Below, piece after piece: positions 1-7,224 of a stretch of 64,000 bases of DNA. Location of the stretch: positions 124,001-188,000 of the forward strand of contig NZ_CP034885.1 of the NCBI RefSeq assembly GCF_005083105.1, read 5' to 3'. The notes under the pieces were generated by a model that saw only the letters and a list, made by a program, of their open reading frames with translations, did no database searches and had not been told where the DNA came from. Source of the stretch: Buchnera aphidicola (Aphis nerii). Its GTDB lineage: Bacteria > Pseudomonadota > Gammaproteobacteria > Enterobacterales > Enterobacteriaceae. Both the position numbers and the translations under genes were made by a program. Positions within the stretch are counted from its first letter, which is position 1, and each line of letters begins with the position of its first letter.

Positions 1-600
1 CCTTTATTAATACAATCTAATGGTATTAAATTTGGGAAAACAGAATCTGGAACTATTTGGTTAGATCCGCAAAAAACAACTCCGTATAAATTCTATCAGT
101 TTTGGAAAAACATAGATGATTCTAATGTTTATAATTTTTTAAGATTGTTTACTTTTTTAGATTGTAATGAAATTAATGATAGAGAAGCAAAAAAATATAA
201 AAATGATCAAATTATTAATGATAAATCTTATTTAGCTAAATATCTTACTTGTTTAGTACATGGTGAAGAGAATTTATTATCCGTAGAAAGAATTACAAAC
301 ATACTTTTTTTAAAAAATATTAAGAATATAAAAAAATCTGATTTACAGCAACTTAAAAAAGATGGTATACCTTTTATTGAAGTATATAAAGTGAAAGATC
401 TTCCAGAAGCATTAGTTTTGTGTTCATTAGCTCAATCTAGAACTCAAGCAAAAAACATGATAATATCTAATTCTATATCTATTAATACGAATAAAATTAT
501 AAATAAAAATCATGTTTTTCATGATAATGAAAAGTTGTTTAATCAATTTACTTTACTTTCAAGAGGTAAGAAACATCATTGTCTCATACATTGGAAATAA
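1..600 (+). CDS. tyrS: Tyrosyl-tRNA synthetase, C-terminal part (5' end outside window)
   Basis: Charges tRNA-Tyr with tyrosine in the cytoplasm (class I synthetase). The window opens in frame, the first codon being CCT at base 1, and 199 residues remain of a family usually near 424. The KFGKT stretch at the start corresponds to the class I KMSKS-type ATP loop (KFGKTE in E. coli), followed by the conserved WLDPQKTTPYKFYQFW block. The last 70 residues form the S4-like tRNA-binding domain and end in RGKKHHCLIHWK, close to the E. coli terminus RGKKNYCLICWK. The catalytic HIGH-type motif lies upstream of the window. Convergent with sufA, 13 bases away. Confidence 0.97.
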   Translation, partial: PLLIQSNGIKFGKTESGTIWLDPQKTTPYKFYQFWKNIDDSNVYNFLRLFTFLDCNEINDREAKKYKNDQIINDKSYLAKYLTCLVHGEENLLSVERITNILFLKNIKNIKKSDLQQLKKDGIPFIEVYKVKDLPEALVLCSLAQSRTQAKNMIISNSISINTNKIINKNHVFHDNEKLFNQFTLLSRGKKHHCLIHWK

Positions 601-613
601 ATTCAAATATCTA

Positions 614-997
614 TTAGTTAATCGAAAAACTTTCTCCACAACCGCAAAATTTATCTAATTTTGGATTAGAAAATTTAAATATTTGATTAATGTTATTTTT
701 TATAAAATCAATTTTAATACCATCTACTAATGGAATGTCTTTTTTATCAATTTGTATTAAAATATTTTTATGAATAAAAGCTATGTTGTTTGCTTCTGAT
801 ATATTCTTACTATTAATTAATTCCATGATATACCTAAAACCTGCACATCCAGATTTTTTTACAGTTATTTTTATTCCTTTATTATCTGTATTAAGATTAA
901 TTAAAAATAATATTTGTTTTATAGCATTTTGAGTAATTTTAATTCCTTTCAATTTATATTGATTAAATAGATAAGATTTGTTTTGTTTTTCTTTCAT
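614..997 (-). CDS. sufA: SufA, A-type iron-sulfur carrier protein
   Basis: Carries and transfers iron-sulfur clusters to apo-proteins. The protein has 127 residues, against about 122 for E. coli SufA. The three cluster-binding cysteines are visible: C51 in SGCAGF, and C118 and C120 in CGCGESF. The segments KKSGCAGFRY and NQIFKFSNPK match SufA (KQTGCAGFGY, NQIFKFHNPK) better than ErpA or IscA, which is why I call it sufA. It stands alone: no sufB, sufC, sufD, sufS or sufE follows. In E. coli ydiK lies near the suf operon, so the sufA-ydiK adjacency looks like a remnant of that ancestral order. Confidence 0.88.
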   Translation of the reverse strand: MKEKQNKSYLFNQYKLKGIKITQNAIKQILFLINLNTDNKGIKITVKKSGCAGFRYIMELINSKNISEANNIAFIHKNILIQIDKKDIPLVDGIKIDFIKNNINQIFKFSNPKLDKFCGCGESFSIN

Positions 998-1214
998 TTT
1001 TTCCTCTTTTATTAAATTTAATAAAAATAATATTTTTTAAATAAAAATGTAAATTATACTTATATTGTTTTTTATTTAAAGTTTGTTATTTTGCATATCA
1101 TTATTTTTAAAAGTTTAATATTTTAATGTACAAATAATAAAGTTTTTAAATTATTTTATACTAATCATCTATAATATAAAGATATTTAAAAAAATATTGA
1201 GGTGAGACAACTAT

Positions 1215-2297
1215 ATGCAAAATCCAAAAGAAAAAATGGATTTATCGCAGTTTATTTTATCATTAATATTTATTATTGCCATAAGCATTGCAAGTTTTTT
1301 GATAATAAAACCATTTATGTTAGGATTTTTATGGGCTAGTACAATTGTTATTTCAACTTGGCCTCTTATGTTAAAAATACAAAAATTTTTAGGAGGTCAA
1401 CGTTTAATTGCTGTTATTAGTATGATTATTATTTTGTTATTGTTATTTATTATTCCTATAGTACTTTTAGTAAATAGCTTGATTGCAACAAGTATTCCTC
1501 TTATCCATTGGTTTAGTTCAAATACTTTAGAATTTCCAGAATTAATTTGGCTTAGAGATATACCATTGATTGGAAAAAAAATTTTTATTAGTTATCAAGA
1601 ATTATTAGATAGTGATGGAGCCGAATTAATTAAAGAAGTTAAGCCGTATATGGGTCGTACCACTGAGTTTTTTATTTTGCAAGCTAAAAATTTTGGATTA
1701 TTTGTAATGCATTTAACTTTAATGTTGTTATTTAGTATCTTACTTTATTGGAATGGTGAAAAAATTAGTAATTTAGTACGTCAATTTGCATCTCGTATCC
1801 ATGCTAAAAATGGCGACGCTATTATTTTACTTACAGTAAGAGCTATCAGATCAGTTGCATTAGGAGTTGTAGTAACAGCATTAATTCAAGCTTTTTTATC
1901 TGGTATCGGTTTGTTAATTTCAGGTGTTCCATATTGGACACTATTAATGATTTTAATTGTTTTTTCTTGTTTAATACAACTAGGTCCATTGCCTATTTTA
2001 ATACCATCCATTATATGGCTTTATTGGCATAATGATACAACATGGGGGACATTGTTATTAATTTGGAGTTTTTTTGTGTTCATATTAGATAATATACTTC
2101 GACCTTTTTTAATACGAATGGGATCTGATTTACCGACGTTTTTGATTTTATCAGGAGTCATAGGTGGTTTGTTAAATTTTGGAATGATTGGATTATTTAT
2201 TGGTCCAGTCGTTTTACTAATATTATATAGATTAATAATATTTTGGATATATGGTATTTCTATAAATTCATTTTTAAATAATATAAATATAAAATAA
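1215..2297 (+). CDS. ydiK: YdiK, AI-2E transporter family inner-membrane protein
   Basis: A 360-residue polytopic membrane protein of the AI-2 exporter-like (UPF0118) family; the substrate of YdiK itself is not established. Hydrophobic helices pair near residues 12-42 and 58-90. After a soluble loop come further helices near 150-180 and a C-terminal group from about 210 to 350. Conserved stretches shared with E. coli YdiK include ALGVVVTALIQAFLSGIGLL, QLGPLPILIPSIIWLYW and LSGVIGGL. The start has a good ribosome site, GAGGTGAG, about eight bases upstream. A TATAAT at 1170-1175 may be its -10 box, but no clear -35 box was found. E. coli YdiK is about ten residues longer at the C terminus. Confidence 0.93.
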   Translation: MQNPKEKMDLSQFILSLIFIIAISIASFLIIKPFMLGFLWASTIVISTWPLMLKIQKFLGGQRLIAVISMIIILLLLFIIPIVLLVNSLIATSIPLIHWFSSNTLEFPELIWLRDIPLIGKKIFISYQELLDSDGAELIKEVKPYMGRTTEFFILQAKNFGLFVMHLTLMLLFSILLYWNGEKISNLVRQFASRIHAKNGDAIILLTVRAIRSVALGVVVTALIQAFLSGIGLLISGVPYWTLLMILIVFSCLIQLGPLPILIPSIIWLYWHNDTTWGTLLLIWSFFVFILDNILRPFLIRMGSDLPTFLILSGVIGGLLNFGMIGLFIGPVVLLILYRLIIFWIYGISINSFLNNINIK

Positions 2298-2520
2298 AAT
2301 ATGAATTAACACTTTTAAATTTTAAGTTGTAAAAATATATCAGTTAATTTAATCTAAAAAGACAGAATAAGCAATTTTAAAAAATAAATAAAAAAATTAT
2401 GATATTATAAAAAATAATATAATTACGTTTAATATTTACTGAACAGAATATTAATAATCTTGTATAATTGTATGATTTTTAGGATTTTGTTTTCATTTTA
2501 TTTCCTATTTTAAGCTTCTT

Positions 2521-2549
2521 TTGTTATGTTTAAAGTATACTATTATACT
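2521..2549 (+). promoter_or_regulatory. Possible sigma-70 promoter of aroH
   Basis: TTGTTA at 2521-2526 and TATACT at 2544-2549 are separated by 17 bases. The palindrome AAGTATA-CTAT-TATACTT (2533-2550) overlaps the -10 box like an operator, or could be a weak ydiK terminator. In such AT-rich DNA -10 look-alikes are common, so this is only a candidate. Confidence 0.35.
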
Positions 2550-2626
2550 TCTTTTCTCTAATTTTATAATATTTTATTAAATATAATAAATTTATTAGAG
2601 ATAAGTTTATGATTAATTAGTTTGTC

Positions 2627-2641
2627 GTGATTTTTATCACA
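2627..2641 (+). promoter_or_regulatory. CRP/FNR-like palindrome upstream of aroH
   Basis: GTGATTTTTATCAC is a perfect inverted repeat (GTGAT-N4-ATCAC). Read as GTGA-N6-TCACA it matches the core of the E. coli CRP consensus TGTGA-N6-TCACA except for the first base. It lies 45 bases before the aroH start codon, inside the probable leader. No regulator gene for it is in the window, so it may be a relic. Confidence 0.35.
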
Positions 2642-2685
2642 TCTTGATATTCTTTTTAGGATAAAAAATTCATTTAGAGAATAAA

Positions 2686-3732
2686 ATGAAAAAAACAGAT
2701 GAACTACGTACAATACGAATTGATCCATTAATTACTCCTTCTGAATTAGCAAAAAAATATGCTATTACTTCAGAAATTATGGATAATGTTATTATAACAA
2801 GGAAAAATATTGCCCGCATCATGACTGGTCAAGATTTACGTTTACTTGTTGTAATAGGCCCATGTTCTGTTCATGATCCTATAGCTGCAGTTGAATATGC
2901 TGATCGATTAAATGAGTTACGTAAAAAATATCAAGATCGTCTTGAAATTATAATGCGCACATATTTTGAAAAACCAAGAACAGTAGTAGGTTGGAAAGGA
3001 TTAATTTCAGATCCAGATTTAAATGGTAGTTTTAGAGTGAATCACGGACTTTCTGTTGCTCGTAAATTATTATTAGATATTAATACTTTAGGAATGCCTG
3101 CTGCAACAGAATTTTTAGACATAGTAGTAGGTCAATTTATTGCAGATTTAATTAGCTGGGGTGCTATTGGTGCAAGAACTACTGAAAGTCAAATTCATAG
3201 AGAAATGGCTTCTGCACTTTCATGTCCCGTAGGATTTAAAAATGGAACTGATGGTAATATACGTATTGCAATAGATGCTATTAGAGCTTCAAAAGCTCGT
3301 CATTTATTTTTTGCACCAAATAAAGATGGACAAATGACTATTAATCATACTAGTGGAAATCCATATGGACATATTATTATGAGAGGTGGTAAATCTCCAA
3401 ATTATCATTCTGAAGATATTGAATCAGCAATAAAATATTTACGTGAATTTAACTTAACTGAACATTTAATGATTGATTTTAGTCATGGCAACTGCTTAAA
3501 AGAACATATTCGTCAAAAAGATGTTGCAACTTCTGTTGCAAAGCAAATTTCATTAGGATCAAAAAATATATTTGGTGTAATGATTGAAAGTTTTTTAGAA
3601 GAAGGTTCTCAGATGGTATTAAAAGATAAACCATTAATATATGGTAAATCAATTACTGATTCATGTTTAAATTGGGAAGACAGTGTTTTAATTATTAAAC
3701 AATTAGCAGATGCAGTAGATACTCGTTTTTAG
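2686..3732 (+). CDS. aroH: Tryptophan-type 3-deoxy-D-arabino-heptulosonate 7-phosphate synthase
   Basis: Condenses phosphoenolpyruvate with erythrose 4-phosphate, the first step of the shikimate pathway, and so feeds phenylalanine, tyrosine and tryptophan provisioning to the host. The protein is 348 residues, the same size as E. coli AroH, and shares MKKTDELRTIRID at the start and AVDTRF at the end. Conserved blocks include VVIGPCSVHDP, RTYFEKPRTVVGWKG, GAIGARTTESQ, SCPVGFKNGTDG and the metal-site IDFSHGNC. It is followed by a strong terminator and so looks monocistronic. The AroH isotype rests on E. coli similarity; feedback sensitivity cannot be read from sequence alone. Confidence 0.96.
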   Translation: MKKTDELRTIRIDPLITPSELAKKYAITSEIMDNVIITRKNIARIMTGQDLRLLVVIGPCSVHDPIAAVEYADRLNELRKKYQDRLEIIMRTYFEKPRTVVGWKGLISDPDLNGSFRVNHGLSVARKLLLDINTLGMPAATEFLDIVVGQFIADLISWGAIGARTTESQIHREMASALSCPVGFKNGTDGNIRIAIDAIRASKARHLFFAPNKDGQMTINHTSGNPYGHIIMRGGKSPNYHSEDIESAIKYLREFNLTEHLMIDFSHGNCLKEHIRQKDVATSVAKQISLGSKNIFGVMIESFLEEGSQMVLKDKPLIYGKSITDSCLNWEDSVLIIKQLADAVDTRF

Positions 3733-3737
3733 CTTAT

Positions 3738-3770
3738 ATGCTAGTCAAAATTTTGACTAGCATGTTTTTA
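3738..3770 (+). terminator. Rho-independent terminator of aroH
   Basis: A perfect 26-base inverted repeat (3738-3763; arms ATGCTAGTCAAAA and TTTTGACTAGCAT) is followed by GTTTTTA. It begins six bases after the aroH stop. It is one of the best hairpins in the window and contrasts with the many gene ends that have none. Confidence 0.8.
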
Positions 3771-3851
3771 TTAAGTTAAATAAATTCAATTTTATAAAAT
3801 TAAATTTTTTATAAATTATTTAAAATAATCTTTAAAAAAAGGTTCATCAGA

Positions 3852-5780
3852 ATGCCTGTAATAAGATTTTGTGATGGAAGTAAAGAAATTTATGAGCATT
3901 CTATTTCATTAAAAGAAATTTTAAAACATAAAAATCCTAATATAATTCAGTCTCTTATTTCTGTTACTGTTAATGGTAATTTTTCAAATTTAAATACTTT
4001 AATTACAGAAGACGCTTTTATATCATTTTTTAGAAAAAATGATCTTTCTGCATTAAATATTATTAGACATTCGTGTATACAACTCTTAAATTATTCAATT
4101 AAAACATTATGGCCATTATCTAAAATTGTAGAAGGTAAAATCATAAATAATGGTTTTTATTGTGATATTGATACAAAAAATAGAATTTTAGAAAAAGATC
4201 TTATTTTAATAGAAAAAAAAATGAAAGATCTTTTAAATAAAAAATATGATATTTTAAATAAAAAAGTATCTTTTGATAAAGCTTTAAAGGAATTTAAAAA
4301 ACAATTACAGACATATAAAGTTGATTTAATAGAAAGTAATTTTTTCAAAAATGATGTAATTTCTTTGTATTATCATGAAAACTATATAGATTTTGATATT
4401 GGTATGCAGGTTTTTAATATAAAGTTTTGTAAATATTTTAAATTACAAAAAATTGGAGGCGTTTATTGGAAAGGTAATAATAAAAATAAAATGTTACAAC
4501 GTATTTATGGTACTGCTTGGTCAAATCAAGAAGAATTAGATCAACATTTAAATTATATTAATGAAATAGAAAAAAGAGATCATAGAAAAATTAATAAATA
4601 TTTAAAATTATATCATATGCAAGATGAGTCACCTGGTATGGTTTTTTGGCATAATAATGGTTGGATTGTTTTTAATGAATTAGAAAGTTTTGTTCGTGAA
4701 AAACTAAAAGAATATAACTATAAAGAAGTAAAAACGCCGTTATTAATAGATAAATCAATATGGGGGAAAAGCGGTCACTGGGATAATTACAAAGACGCTA
4801 TTTTTACTACTTCATCAGAAAATAGAGAATATTGTATTAAACCCATGAATTGTCCTGGACATGTTCAAATTTTTAATATTGGATTAAAATCTTATCGAGA
4901 TTTACCTATTCGTATGGCGGAATTTGGAAGTTGTCATAGAAATGAATTTTCAGGGGCTTTACATGGTCTTATGAGAGTTCGTAATTTTACTCAAGATGAT
5001 GCTCATATATTTTGTACTCAAGAACAAATACAATTTGAAATAAATAATTGTATTAAAATGATATATGATTTATATAGTATATTTAATTTTAAAAAGATTA
5101 TAGTAAAATGTTCAACTCGGCCACAAAAACGTATTGGTGATGATTTAATTTGGGATAAAGCAGAAAAAGATCTATCTGATGTTTTGATTAAAAACAATTT
5201 AGAGTTTGAATATCAAACTGGAGAAGGTGCTTTTTATGGTCCTAAAATTGAATTTGTTTTACAAGATTGTTTAGATAGAAACTGGCAATGTGGAACAATT
5301 CAGCTTGATTTTTACTTGCCAATTCGTTTAAATGCATTTTATATTAATGAAAATAATGAAAAATCTATTCCTATTATAATTCATCGAGCTATATTAGGTT
5401 CAATTGAACGTTTTATTGGAATACTAGTAGAAGAATGTGCTGGTAAATTACCAACTTGGTTATCTCCAACACAAGTTGTAGTAATTAGCATAAAAAGTAT
5501 TCATTCTACTTATGTACAAAAAATAGTTAAAAAACTTAATTCAATAAATATTCGTGTTGAAGCAGATTTAAGAAATGAAAAAATAGGATTTAAAATTAGA
5601 GAACATAGTTTACGTCACATTCCATATATATTAATTTGTGGTGAAAAAGAAATTAAATATAACACAGTGTCTATTAGAAATAGAAACGGAAAGCATTTTG
5701 GAATGATTGATCTTGATTTTTTTATTAAAAAACTACAAAAAGAGATATTTACTCGTAGTTTTTTTCAAATGGAGGAATAA
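3852..5780 (+). CDS. thrS: Threonyl-tRNA synthetase with a destroyed editing site
   Basis: Charges tRNA-Thr. At 642 residues it is colinear with E. coli ThrRS: TGS-like domain 1-60, N2 editing domain about 65-225, class II catalytic core about 245-530, anticodon-binding domain from about 535. Catalytic zinc ligands are retained in MNCPGHVQIF, CHRNEFSGALHG and IIHRAILGS. The editing domain keeps H73, but H77 is Q, C182 is D and H186 is Q, so the HxxxH/CxxxH hydrolytic site that clears Ser-tRNA-Thr is gone. First gene of thrS-infC-rpmI-rplT; its 3' end contains the infC ribosome site. I do not recognise the tRNA-like operator that precedes E. coli thrS. Confidence 0.98.
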   Translation: MPVIRFCDGSKEIYEHSISLKEILKHKNPNIIQSLISVTVNGNFSNLNTLITEDAFISFFRKNDLSALNIIRHSCIQLLNYSIKTLWPLSKIVEGKIINNGFYCDIDTKNRILEKDLILIEKKMKDLLNKKYDILNKKVSFDKALKEFKKQLQTYKVDLIESNFFKNDVISLYYHENYIDFDIGMQVFNIKFCKYFKLQKIGGVYWKGNNKNKMLQRIYGTAWSNQEELDQHLNYINEIEKRDHRKINKYLKLYHMQDESPGMVFWHNNGWIVFNELESFVREKLKEYNYKEVKTPLLIDKSIWGKSGHWDNYKDAIFTTSSENREYCIKPMNCPGHVQIFNIGLKSYRDLPIRMAEFGSCHRNEFSGALHGLMRVRNFTQDDAHIFCTQEQIQFEINNCIKMIYDLYSIFNFKKIIVKCSTRPQKRIGDDLIWDKAEKDLSDVLIKNNLEFEYQTGEGAFYGPKIEFVLQDCLDRNWQCGTIQLDFYLPIRLNAFYINENNEKSIPIIIHRAILGSIERFIGILVEECAGKLPTWLSPTQVVVISIKSIHSTYVQKIVKKLNSINIRVEADLRNEKIGFKIREHSLRHIPYILICGEKEIKYNTVSIRNRNGKHFGMIDLDFFIKKLQKEIFTRSFFQMEE

Positions 5781-5786
5781 GGTATT
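5771..5786 (+). promoter_or_regulatory. infC ribosome site and AUU initiation codon
   Basis: GGAGG (5771-5775) lies inside the last codons of thrS, and ATT (5784-5786) follows at normal spacing. The sequence GGAGGAATAAGGTATTAAA matches the corresponding E. coli site almost base for base. In E. coli the AUU codon lets IF3 repress its own translation by discriminating against non-canonical starts; retention here implies the same autoregulation. Confidence 0.88.
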
Positions 5787-6323
5787 AAAGTCGGAAAAAG
5801 AACTCAATTAACAAGACCAAATCGTATTAACAGTGAAATTCGTTCAATTAAAGTACGTCTTACAGGTGTTAACGGCGATCAATTGGGTATCGTTAATTTA
5901 CGTGAAGCTTTAGAAAAAGCTGAAGAACTAGGTTTAGATTTAGTAGAAATTAGTCCTAATGCAGAACCTCCAGTTTGTCGTATTATGGATTATGGAAAAT
6001 TTCTTTATGAAAAAAGTAAATCTTCTAAAGAACAGAAAAAAAAACAAAAAGTTATTCAAGTCAAAGAAATTAAATTTCGCCCTGGAACTGATGAAGGAGA
6101 TTATCAAGTTAAATTACGTAATTTAATCCGTTTTTTAGAAGATGGTGATAAAGTTAAAATCACTTTACGGTTTAGAGGTCGTGAAATGGCTCATCAAAAA
6201 ATAGGTGTAAATGTATTAAATAGGGTAAAAAATGATCTAATTGATTTAGCTGTTATTGAATCATTTCCATCTAAAATTGAAGGTCGGCAAATGATAATGG
6301 TTTTAGCACCAAAAAAGAAATAG
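5784..6323 (+). CDS. infC: Translation initiation factor IF-3 (AUU start)
   Basis: Binds the 30S subunit, prevents premature 50S joining and checks the start codon-anticodon pair. From the ATT start the protein is 179 residues (E. coli 180) and begins as MKVGKRTQ, close to E. coli MKGGKRVQ. The first in-frame conventional alternatives lie about 33 codons later and would remove conserved N-terminal sequence such as RPNRIN. The linker and C-terminal domain ([44 protein letters not shown]) are nearly identical to E. coli. It starts three bases after the thrS stop and is cotranscribed with rpmI and rplT. Confidence 0.97.
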   Translation: MKVGKRTQLTRPNRINSEIRSIKVRLTGVNGDQLGIVNLREALEKAEELGLDLVEISPNAEPPVCRIMDYGKFLYEKSKSSKEQKKKQKVIQVKEIKFRPGTDEGDYQVKLRNLIRFLEDGDKVKITLRFRGREMAHQKIGVNVLNRVKNDLIDLAVIESFPSKIEGRQMIMVLAPKKK

Positions 6324-6391
6324 TGATTTTAACTGGATGTATTCAAGAATAAAGATATAATTGCTTTTTTATAATTTAAAAGAAACATTAT

Positions 6392-6589
6392 ATGCCAAAA
6401 ATTAAAACTTTAAAAAGTGCAGCAAAACGTTTTAAAAAAACTGCATCTGGTAAATTTAAACGTAAACAAGCAAATTTACGTCATATTTTAACAAAAAAAA
6501 CAACAAGTAAAAAACGCCATCTTCGTCCTAAGATTTTAGTGTCTAAAGGAGATATGCATAAAGTTAAATTATTTTTACCTTATATATAA
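6392..6589 (+). CDS. rpmI: 50S ribosomal protein L35
   Basis: A 65-residue basic protein of the large ribosomal subunit, the same length as in E. coli. It starts [17 protein letters not shown] and contains [10 protein letters not shown] and KKRHLRPK, which are L35 signatures. It lies 68 bases after infC and 41 bases before rplT in the conserved infC-rpmI-rplT order. In E. coli this operon is repressed by L20 through a structure in the infC-rpmI region; I cannot confirm that fold here. Confidence 0.97.
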   Translation: MPKIKTLKSAAKRFKKTASGKFKRKQANLRHILTKKTTSKKRHLRPKILVSKGDMHKVKLFLPYI

Positions 6590-6630
6590 ATTTATTTTTA
6601 CTAAAATTGTATGAACAGGGGAGCGTATCA

Positions 6631-6987
6631 ATGGCTCGTGTAAAACGCGGCGTGACTGCTCATGCTCGTCATAAAAAAGTTTTAAAACAAGCAAAAGGTT
6701 ATTATGGAGCTCGTTCTCGTATTTACAGAGTAGCATGTCAAGCAGTAATTAAAGCTGGTCAATATGCTTATCGTGATAGACGTCAAAGAAAAAGACAATT
6801 TCGTCAATTATGGATTACAAGAATTAATGCTGCTGTTCGTCAAAGTCAACTTTCTTATAGTAAGTTTATTTATGGATTGAAAAAAGCTTCTATTAATATT
6901 GATCGTAAAATATTATCTGATATTGCTATATTTGATACTAATTCGTTTAATATTTTAATTAAAAAAGCAAAAGAAGCATTACTTTAA
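6631..6987 (+). CDS. rplT: 50S ribosomal protein L20
   Basis: A 23S rRNA-binding protein needed early in 50S assembly. I chose the ATG at 6631, which gives 118 residues starting [16 protein letters not shown] exactly as the E. coli protein. The frame is open 24 bases further up (6607), but AGGGGAG at 6617-6623 sits seven bases before 6631 and decides the start. The central [17 protein letters not shown] and C-terminal [10 protein letters not shown] are highly conserved. A GC-rich hairpin follows about 50 bases after the stop. Confidence 0.97.
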   Translation: MARVKRGVTAHARHKKVLKQAKGYYGARSRIYRVACQAVIKAGQYAYRDRRQRKRQFRQLWITRINAAVRQSQLSYSKFIYGLKKASINIDRKILSDIAIFDTNSFNILIKKAKEALL

Positions 6988-7037
6988 TAAAAGAAGCATT
7001 AATTTAATTCAAATAAATTATTTCTAGTAAAAAAAGA

Positions 7038-7058
7038 AGGGGAAATTCATCTCCCCCT
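7038..7058 (+). terminator. GC-rich hairpin after rplT, probable terminator
   Basis: GGGGA (7039-7043) pairs with TCCCC (7052-7056) around an eight-base loop. Runs of G and C are rare in this DNA, so the structure stands out. No clear T-run follows directly, so it may be a processing or pausing hairpin rather than a full terminator. Confidence 0.5.
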
Positions 7059-7149
7059 CAACTTATAAAATAGTTATTTTTAAATTTTGTATGATATTTT
7101 TTAGATGAAATAATCAATATATTTTATATTTTTAAAAATTCAATAAAAC

Positions 7150-7173
7150 AAGCTTCCTTTAAGGAAGCTTTTT
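7150..7173 (+). promoter_or_regulatory. Terminator hairpin before pheS, counterpart of the pheST attenuator
   Basis: AAGCTTCCTT (7150-7159) and AAGGAAGCTT (7161-7170) form a stem ending in a TTTTT run (7169-7173), 52 bases before pheS. In E. coli the pheST genes are preceded by the Phe-rich leader pheM and an attenuator terminator at this same place. A tiny frame at 7091-7108 (Met-Ile-Phe-Phe-Arg-stop) precedes the hairpin and could be a reduced leader peptide, but it has no clear ribosome site. Confidence 0.6.
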
Positions 7174-7224
7174 AATATCTTGGTAATATAAAATGCAATT
7201 AAAATATTAAAGAAAGAGTTAAAA

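Larger units (their letters stand above)
2298..2685 (+). other. Intergenic region ydiK-aroH, 388 bases, without a gene
   Basis: This is the longest spacer in the window and has no plausible coding frame. It holds a possible sigma-70 promoter for aroH (2521-2549), an AT-rich palindrome over its -10 box (2533-2550) and a GTGAT-TTTT-ATCAC palindrome (2627-2640), listed separately. The rest is AT-rich sequence in which I see nothing else. In E. coli the suf-ydiK and aroH regions are separate, so this probably marks an old deletion junction. Confidence 0.7.

Noticed and set aside
614..997. Naming the A-type carrier erpA
   Set aside because: The core KKSGCAGFRY and the C-terminal NQIFKFSNPK match SufA, while ErpA has GGGCSGFQYGF and SRFIVTNPNAKSTC at these places.
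3733..3851. tRNA-like operator for ThrRS autoregulation before thrS
   Set aside because: The spacer is 119 bases, partly occupied by the aroH terminator, and shows no anticodon-like stem-loops that resemble tRNA-Thr.
7030..7224. tRNA or small RNA gene in the rplT-pheS spacer
   Set aside because: Two hairpins are present but no cloverleaf, no GTTCGA-type T loop and no separate promoter that I can support.
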